Part shown: positions 39,183-42,128 of the stretch, one piece after another
Position numbering within the stretch: the first letter of the stretch is position 1
How the letters are laid out: each line of letters begins with the position of its first letter
Source of the DNA: SFHK01 sp964554795
Lineage (GTDB): Bacteria; Bacillota; Clostridia; Christensenellales; Aristaeellaceae
Assembly: GCA_964554795.1 (NCBI GenBank)
Contig: CAZKQB010000027.1
Coordinates: 1 to 42,128, forward strand
DNA: 42,128 nt
Direction of reading: 5' to 3'
Notes under the pieces: generated by a model
Told to the model about the DNA's origin: nothing
The model's input: the letters and a program-made list of their open reading frames with translations, nothing else
Database searches by the model: none
Program-made: the position numbers and the translations under genes

Positions 39183-39962
39183 TTAGTCATCGTTGGGAAG
39201 GTACCAGCCATGCTCCCGCTTGGGCAGGTTGAGCGGAAATCTGCTGGCTATTGCATTCACTACATCGATGCGTTTGAGATCAAGCTGCAGATATTCATCG
39301 GAATCATAATCCATCGAATCCAGTTCTGCCCTCATCTCTCCTTCAATTGAGCGCAATTCATCTTCCAATGCTGTCTCCATCCAATAATCTGTAACATGAT
39401 CAAATCGCATCATTGCACCCTCCTCACCTTCGTCTCCGCCAAAGAGCGGTGTATAGTTGCCACTTTCTCCGCCATCGGATTGTGATGCTAAGTAAACAGT
39501 ACCAGCTACTGCTGCCACAACACCAACAACCTTACCTGCGGCAATGAGCCATTCTTTTGCTTTCCGGCGGCGTTCCTGTCTGCAATCAGCGCACAAGGTA
39601 CCGTCAGGATCAGGGATTATCTTTCCGCAGTCAGTACAGATACCCTTTACATTATCAAAGGTGGTGTCGTTCTCGTATCCGCAATTATGGCAGATATGTT
39701 TGCTGGCATGACGATCAAATCCATCTTGGTTATTCAGGTAGGTGTTACACTCGTCACAGAACCAGAATACATAATCGTCCTCAAATTCATCTGCGGACAG
39801 CTTATACCCACAATCTTCACAGGTCCACAGGGTCGACTTCTTGTTAATGGTCATTTTGCCCTGCTGACAGGCGGGGCAAAACATCCACTTCTTAATTTTG
39901 CGTATATACGCATAGGTGATTCGGTCAACTATACTTTTTTGTTTCTTTTTATCTTTAGCCAT
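39183..39962 (-). CDS. Multi-zinc-ribbon protein with one membrane segment, 259 aa
   Basis: The N-terminal ~130 residues carry repeated Cys pairs: CPACQQGK with CEDCGY, CDECNTYL with an HASKHICHNCGY element, and CTDCGK with CADC, consistent with three or four zinc ribbons. A basic stretch (RQERRRKAKEW) leads into a hydrophobic segment (about 141-163, LIAAGKVVGVVAAVAGTVYL), then an acidic C-terminal domain. No signal peptide, so the zinc domain is likely cytoplasmic. Last of three co-transcribed genes whose products all have a membrane segment; function unknown. Confidence 0.78.
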   Translation of the reverse strand: MAKDKKKQKSIVDRITYAYIRKIKKWMFCPACQQGKMTINKKSTLWTCEDCGYKLSADEFEDDYVFWFCDECNTYLNNQDGFDRHASKHICHNCGYENDTTFDNVKGICTDCGKIIPDPDGTLCADCRQERRRKAKEWLIAAGKVVGVVAAVAGTVYLASQSDGGESGNYTPLFGGDEGEEGAMMRFDHVTDYWMETALEDELRSIEGEMRAELDSMDYDSDEYLQLDLKRIDVVNAIASRFPLNLPKREHGWYLPNDD

Positions 39963-39976
39963 TCCGTGACCCTCCG

Positions 39977-40447
39977 TCAGGCAACACCCTTCGTATAAGG
40001 CCCTACCAGTGTTTGATTCGGCAGCAGTTCGATACCCAAAGCTGCCGCTTCAGCAGCCTTTTCTGCCGAATGATGCCAGCCTTCGGCCATCGTGCGGATA
40101 TGTCTGCTTACGTCAAAGGCCTCTGTTGGGGGAGTATATGCTCTTGTGGAGGCCACGGTTTCCAAAACCGGTGTAGCAGTTGCTATAGATGCGGCGGCTG
40201 CCGTTTCTGTGGGAGCCTTTGTAATGCTTTTTGAAAGCATGGCCCACAATTCGGCAAGTGCATCCTTGTTTTTGAGTCCAAGGATGACTCCAATGATGGT
40301 GGTGATACTGACACCAGCAAGAATCAGTTCCGTTTTGTGGGACTTAATCCAAGCGAGAAGCCCTTTTTGAGTTTCCGGCATGGAATCCACATTCTGATCC
40401 ATCTGGACAGTTTCTTCGGCGTTTACCTTTTTATTGTTCTCACTCAT
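39977..40447 (-). CDS. Single-pass membrane protein, 156 aa, unknown
   Basis: Acidic N-terminus of about 30 residues, one membrane helix (TELILAGVSITTIIGVILGL, about 38-57), then an Ala/Thr-rich linker and a helical tail with HIRTMAEGWHHSAEKAAEAA. No family recognised. Of two nearby ATGs, 40447 has the correct spacing from AAGGAGG; 40453 would abut it. It overlaps the stop of the upstream HTH-membrane gene and precedes the zinc-ribbon gene by 14 bases, so the three are probably one operon. Confidence 0.72.
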   Translation of the reverse strand: MSENNKKVNAEETVQMDQNVDSMPETQKGLLAWIKSHKTELILAGVSITTIIGVILGLKNKDALAELWAMLSKSITKAPTETAAAASIATATPVLETVASTRAYTPPTEAFDVSRHIRTMAEGWHHSAEKAAEAAALGIELLPNQTLVGPYTKGVA

Positions 40448-40910
40448 GCGCATCCTCCTTCTCTCTTGACAGACTATCGATCAACTTTTGATATTCGGAT
40501 ATTTGCGATTGGTCGGCTGCAATTTGCTTCTGCAGCTGATGAATGGTTGCCTCTTTACTTTTGATGGCATCTTGACTTTTCTGAATTTCATCCTGGAGAA
40601 ACAAGATAACATCCTGCGTCGAAACGCGGGCTTTTTTCAGTTGGTCGAGATCTATCAGTTTCTGGGCTGCTACCAGACCGCCCACAACGACGGTAGATAG
40701 AACAGCCGCTCCTGCAATGGAGGTTTTTGCGATTGACGCATACTTTGGGGAAGATCTCAGGAATTCCTGCAAGGCAGTCTCGTATATGATATGTCCGCCT
40801 TTCTTGGACTCAATGGTAGCATCCAACTTCTTATCACGGATCCAGCGCCGTACTGTTTCAGGATTTGCGTTTAGCATCTCCGCTATTTCTTTTACACTAT
40901 ATGTCTTCAT
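40440..40910 (-). CDS. Membrane-anchored MerR-like HTH protein with coiled coil
   Basis: 156 residues in three parts. The N-terminus (1-52) is a MerR/AlpA-type HTH: YSVKEIAEMLNANPETVRRW then IRDKKLDATIESKKGGHIIY. A hydrophobic segment follows at about 61-83 (SIAGAAVLSTVVVGGLVAAQ). The rest (about 84-152) is a heptad-like coiled coil. A DNA-binding domain tethered to the membrane suggests signal-linked transcription or anchoring of DNA. GGAGGTCGGGAC precedes the ATG. Just upstream, a promoter is flanked by tandem 12-bp repeats. Confidence 0.82.
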   Translation of the reverse strand: MKTYSVKEIAEMLNANPETVRRWIRDKKLDATIESKKGGHIIYETALQEFLRSSPKYASIAKTSIAGAAVLSTVVVGGLVAAQKLIDLDQLKKARVSTQDVILFLQDEIQKSQDAIKSKEATIHQLQKQIAADQSQISEYQKLIDSLSREKEDAHE

Positions 40911-40933
40911 GTCCCGACCTCCTCTCTGCGTAT

Positions 40934-40991
40934 AAGATAACGCAAAAAATGTAGCATTGTCAATATAAATGTTGTATTAAATGTTGTATTA
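40934..40991 (-). promoter_or_regulatory. Promoter with tandem 12-bp repeats upstream of the HTH-membrane operon
   Basis: Minus-strand -35 TTGACA (40958-40963), 18-base spacer, -10 TATCTT (40934-40939). Directly upstream AATGTTGTATTA occurs twice in tandem (40968-40979, 40980-40991). The repeats are candidate activator or repressor sites for the operon's own MerR-like protein. Confidence 0.7.
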
Positions 40992-41010
40992 ATACAAAGT
41001 TTACATTTCA

Positions 41011-41050
41011 GAAAAAAGAATACTCCCCACCGTTTGTTCAACAGTAGGGA
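41011..41050 (-). terminator. Intrinsic terminator after the frameshifted gene
   Basis: TCCCCAC (41024-41030) pairs with GTAGGGA (41044-41050) allowing one G-T pair. In the minus direction the stem is followed by TATTCTTTTTT. It closes the DUF6809-like transcription unit. Confidence 0.65.
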
Positions 41051-41061
41051 TTTCGCTTGCA

Positions 41062-41348
41062 CTATATTATTTCCTGTTCCAGTTGGATGCCCACCTTCAC
41101 CCCTTCAGCAAACCCGGCTCTTTCATGCTCCCTGCAGAGAGTACAAACGGCATCTACGATCCGATCCATCTCCCGGAGGGGCATCCCATGCATCCGTTGG
41201 TACAGATCCTCAAATGCAGCCTTCACGGCATCGGTGTCTGTGTTGTTGCATTCGTGGTAATAGGTAACAAGATTGAATTGGTATCGCTGCCGTAGTTGGA
41301 CGGGTTTTCTGCCATATATTTCCTCAGTGCTGCAACGTAATCATTCAT
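41062..41348 (-). pseudogene. Frameshifted small protein gene next to the DUF6809-like gene
   Basis: From ATG 41348 the frame reads MNDYVAALRKYMAENPSNYG, then runs to an early stop. A second frame resumes at about 41245-41260 with TYYHECNNTDTDAVKAAFED and continues through MHGMPLREMDRIVDAVCTLC to a stop at 41062. Together they make the protein expected for this gene family, about 95 residues. The total length is one base short of a multiple of three, consistent with a single-base deletion. It overlaps the end of the upstream gene, as in a normal two-gene operon. A sequencing error is the alternative. Confidence 0.7.
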
Positions 41349-41619
41349 TACCGGCACCGCCTCTCATCACTTCCAGCATCATTCTGCCACCCAGACAGAA
41401 GCTGTTTTGGAACAATAAGCACTCAGCCATGGCCTGTTGTTCCCGGACACAATCTGTATGCCGGGAGAAAAGTTCCTTCTGTTCTTCGGTCATTGTTGCC
41501 AGAAGCTTTTCTTCATTCCTGCTGATCAGCCGCACAAGTTCCTTATATTCCTTGCTGGGGTTGGCATCATATTCCGCCGGATCGAGATTGCCATACCAGA
41601 ATTCTTCCAAAACATTCAT
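41341..41619 (-). CDS. DUF6809-like protein, 92 aa
   Basis: Starts MNVLEEFWYGNLDPAEYDAN and continues KEYKELVRLISRNEEKLLATM, a helical pattern I associate with DUF6809 proteins of Clostridia elements (from memory). ATG 41619 has AAGGAGGGTGATG upstream; a longer frame to 41694 has no support. It overlaps the downstream frameshifted gene. Function unknown. Confidence 0.75.
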   Translation of the reverse strand: MNVLEEFWYGNLDPAEYDANPSKEYKELVRLISRNEEKLLATMTEEQKELFSRHTDCVREQQAMAECLLFQNSFCLGGRMMLEVMRGGAGNE

Positions 41620-41648
41620 AACATCACCCTCCTTAAAAAGTGTGTGTG

Positions 41649-41677
41649 ATGTTAACTCTGCCGCCCGGGTATTGCAA
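41649..41677 (-). promoter_or_regulatory. Predicted promoter of the DUF6809-like gene
   Basis: Minus-strand -35 TTGCAA (41672-41677), 17-base spacer, -10 TAACAT (41649-41654). The stretch from here to 41886 holds no gene that I can support. Confidence 0.5.
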
Positions 41678-41886
41678 GTAGCTAAGCTGCACAAACCTGG
41701 GCGACTGTTTTTATTGCTATCGGCTGTATAACGAATAGCGGTTGTTTAACGAAACAAAAGCACAATATGTAGTGGTTGCGGGATGGGCACACTGGGAACT
41801 ACCACAACATCATGGAAACGGCAATCCGAAATGCGTTGCAAAGTTTGGAAAAACACCCTGTTTTCAGCAAAAAGAGCATAAAAAAG

Positions 41887-41928
41887 CAGATACCGTAACT
41901 GACACGATTGTATCAATTACGGTATCTG
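41887..41928 (-). terminator. Terminator-like hairpin beside the extra tRNA 3' end
   Basis: CAGATACCGTAA (41887-41898) and TTACGGTATCTG (41917-41928) form a perfect 12-bp stem, with further partial pairing inside. In the minus direction it follows the tRNA 3'-end copy at 41932-41964 by three bases and is followed by GCTTTTTTATGC. It looks like the terminator of a tRNA gene whose 5' part is gone. Confidence 0.75.
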
Positions 41929-41931
41929 TTA

Positions 41932-41964
41932 TGGTCCGAGTGACCGGACTTGAACCAGCGGCCT
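41932..41964 (-). other. Extra copy of the tRNA-Pro 3' end (T-arm, acceptor arm, CCA)
   Basis: Matches 42081-42113 of the tRNA-Pro with a single change at 41945. Upstream of the T-arm the sequence is unrelated to any anticodon arm, so it is a 3' fragment only, as left by integration of mobile DNA at a tRNA gene. Confidence 0.85.
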
Positions 41965-42083
41965 GCCGACTTCGTCCGGCAGGCCGGCGGCAGATTTTAA
42001 CGGCGCTTCGCGCCGCGAGGCCGCCGGTTCCCGCCCCTCTGCACAACAAAAAAATCGGAGCGCCCCGAAGGACACTCCGATGG
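41938..42083. repeat. Right 146-bp direct repeat (att-like)
   Basis: Copy of 12086-12231 with one mismatch at 41945. It ends at the CCA end of the intact tRNA-Pro. Recombination between the two copies would remove about 29.85 kb and leave the tRNA intact. Confidence 0.92.
42048..42081 (-). terminator. Intrinsic terminator of the tRNA-Pro gene
   Basis: ATCGGAGCGCCC (42054-42065) pairs with GGACACTCCGAT (42070-42081) through a 12-bp stem with two G-T pairs and a UUCG loop in the transcript, followed by T7. It begins right at the tRNA 3' end. An identical hairpin is in the left repeat at 12202-12229. Confidence 0.88.
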
Positions 42084-42128
42084 TCCGAGTGACTGGACTT
42101 GAACCAGCGGCCTCTTGAACCCCATTCA
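42081..42128 (-). tRNA. tRNA-Pro(GGG), 3' part, cut by the window edge
   Basis: Read on the minus strand: anticodon loop ATGGGGT closed by CTTGA/TCAAG (the first stem bases are beyond the edge), anticodon GGG, variable loop AGGCC, T-arm GCTGG-TTCAAGT-CCAGT, acceptor CACTCGG, discriminator A, and an encoded CCA. The 5' half is outside the window. It is the integration target of the island. Confidence 0.85.

Larger units (their letters stand above)
12086..42083. mobile_element. Integrated genomic island (satellite-like) carrying a DISARM-like defence locus
   Basis: The segment is bounded by 146-bp direct repeats that include a copy of the tRNA-Pro 3' end. It contains two large serine recombinases, an AlpA-like HTH, a primase-helicase, capsid and small-terminase genes, and a defence cargo. 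Base composition drops visibly from the GC-rich flank to an AT-richer interior at the left boundary. Transcription is divergent from about 29.9 kb: cargo leftwards, mobile core rightwards, with a second leftward accessory block at the right end. The outer limits are inferred from the repeats; the exact recombination points are not known. Confidence 0.8.

Noticed and set aside
41932..42047. A second complete tRNA gene inside the right repeat
   Set aside because: Only the T-arm and acceptor end are present; a hairpin follows, but its loop is eight bases without a proper anticodon loop, and there is no matching 5' acceptor strand.
1..42128. CRISPR array
   Set aside because: No regularly spaced repeats and no cas genes; the only tandem repeats are the short promoter repeats at 40968-40991 and the 15-bp pair in the capsid gene.

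Overview
The window looks like part of a gut Clostridia chromosome, most likely Oscillospiraceae. This rests on gene content and on a GC-rich flank, both judged by eye; no rRNA marker is present. Bases 1-12,085 are ordinary chromosome. On the minus strand is an oligopeptide ABC transporter operon (oppA, oppB, oppC, oppD, the last cut by the window edge). Next comes a minus-strand operon of an MFS transporter, an M3 oligopeptidase and a small membrane protein. On the plus strand are an M18 aminopeptidase and an ADP-ribosylglycohydrolase. The peptide transporter and two peptidases suggest a peptide-using lifestyle. A 10-N assembly gap (794-803) interrupts oppC but can be resolved on paper.

Bases 12,086-42,083 are a genomic island of about 30 kb. 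It is bounded by 146-bp direct repeats (one mismatch) and abuts the 3' end of a tRNA-Pro(GGG) that runs off the right edge. Each repeat copy carries a copy of the tRNA 3' end plus an intrinsic terminator. The island is visibly poorer in GC than the flank and has three parts.

(1) Defence cargo, 12.3-29.9 kb, all minus strand. A tightly packed nine-gene operon runs from 27,022 to 12,760: a coiled-coil protein with a GrpE-like tail, a lidless Hsp70/DnaK homologue, a UvrD-type SF1 helicase, DrmA, DrmB (DUF1998), a NERD-nuclease/SF1 helicase, a C5-cytosine methyltransferase (DrmMII-like), a Vsr mismatch endonuclease and an XRE-like regulator. DrmA, DrmB and the methyltransferase are the DISARM core, but no drmC, drmD or recognisable drmE is present. 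In their place are two SF1 helicases, a chaperone pair and Vsr. This is the most interesting system in the window. An AbiEi/AbiEii type IV toxin-antitoxin pair and a zinc-finger-containing protein of unknown function lie upstream.

(2) Mobile core, 30-39.1 kb, plus strand: a small basic protein, an AlpA/excisionase-like HTH protein, a primase-helicase (DUF3987-like), an elaborate inverted-repeat region that looks like a replication origin, two small proteins, a P27-like small terminase, an HK97-fold capsid protein, a sigma-region-4-like/zinc-finger protein, a SHOCT-like protein, two tandem large serine recombinases and a DUF4314 protein. Capsid and small terminase occur without portal, large terminase, protease or tail genes. 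That suggests a phage satellite or a degraded prophage.

(3) Right-end accessory genes, 39.2-41.7 kb, minus strand: a three-gene operon encoding a membrane-anchored MerR-like HTH protein, a second membrane protein and a zinc-ribbon membrane protein; then a DUF6809-like gene and a frameshifted relative.

The parts make sense together as a satellite-like mobile island that supplies its own recombination and replication functions and carries a composite anti-phage locus.
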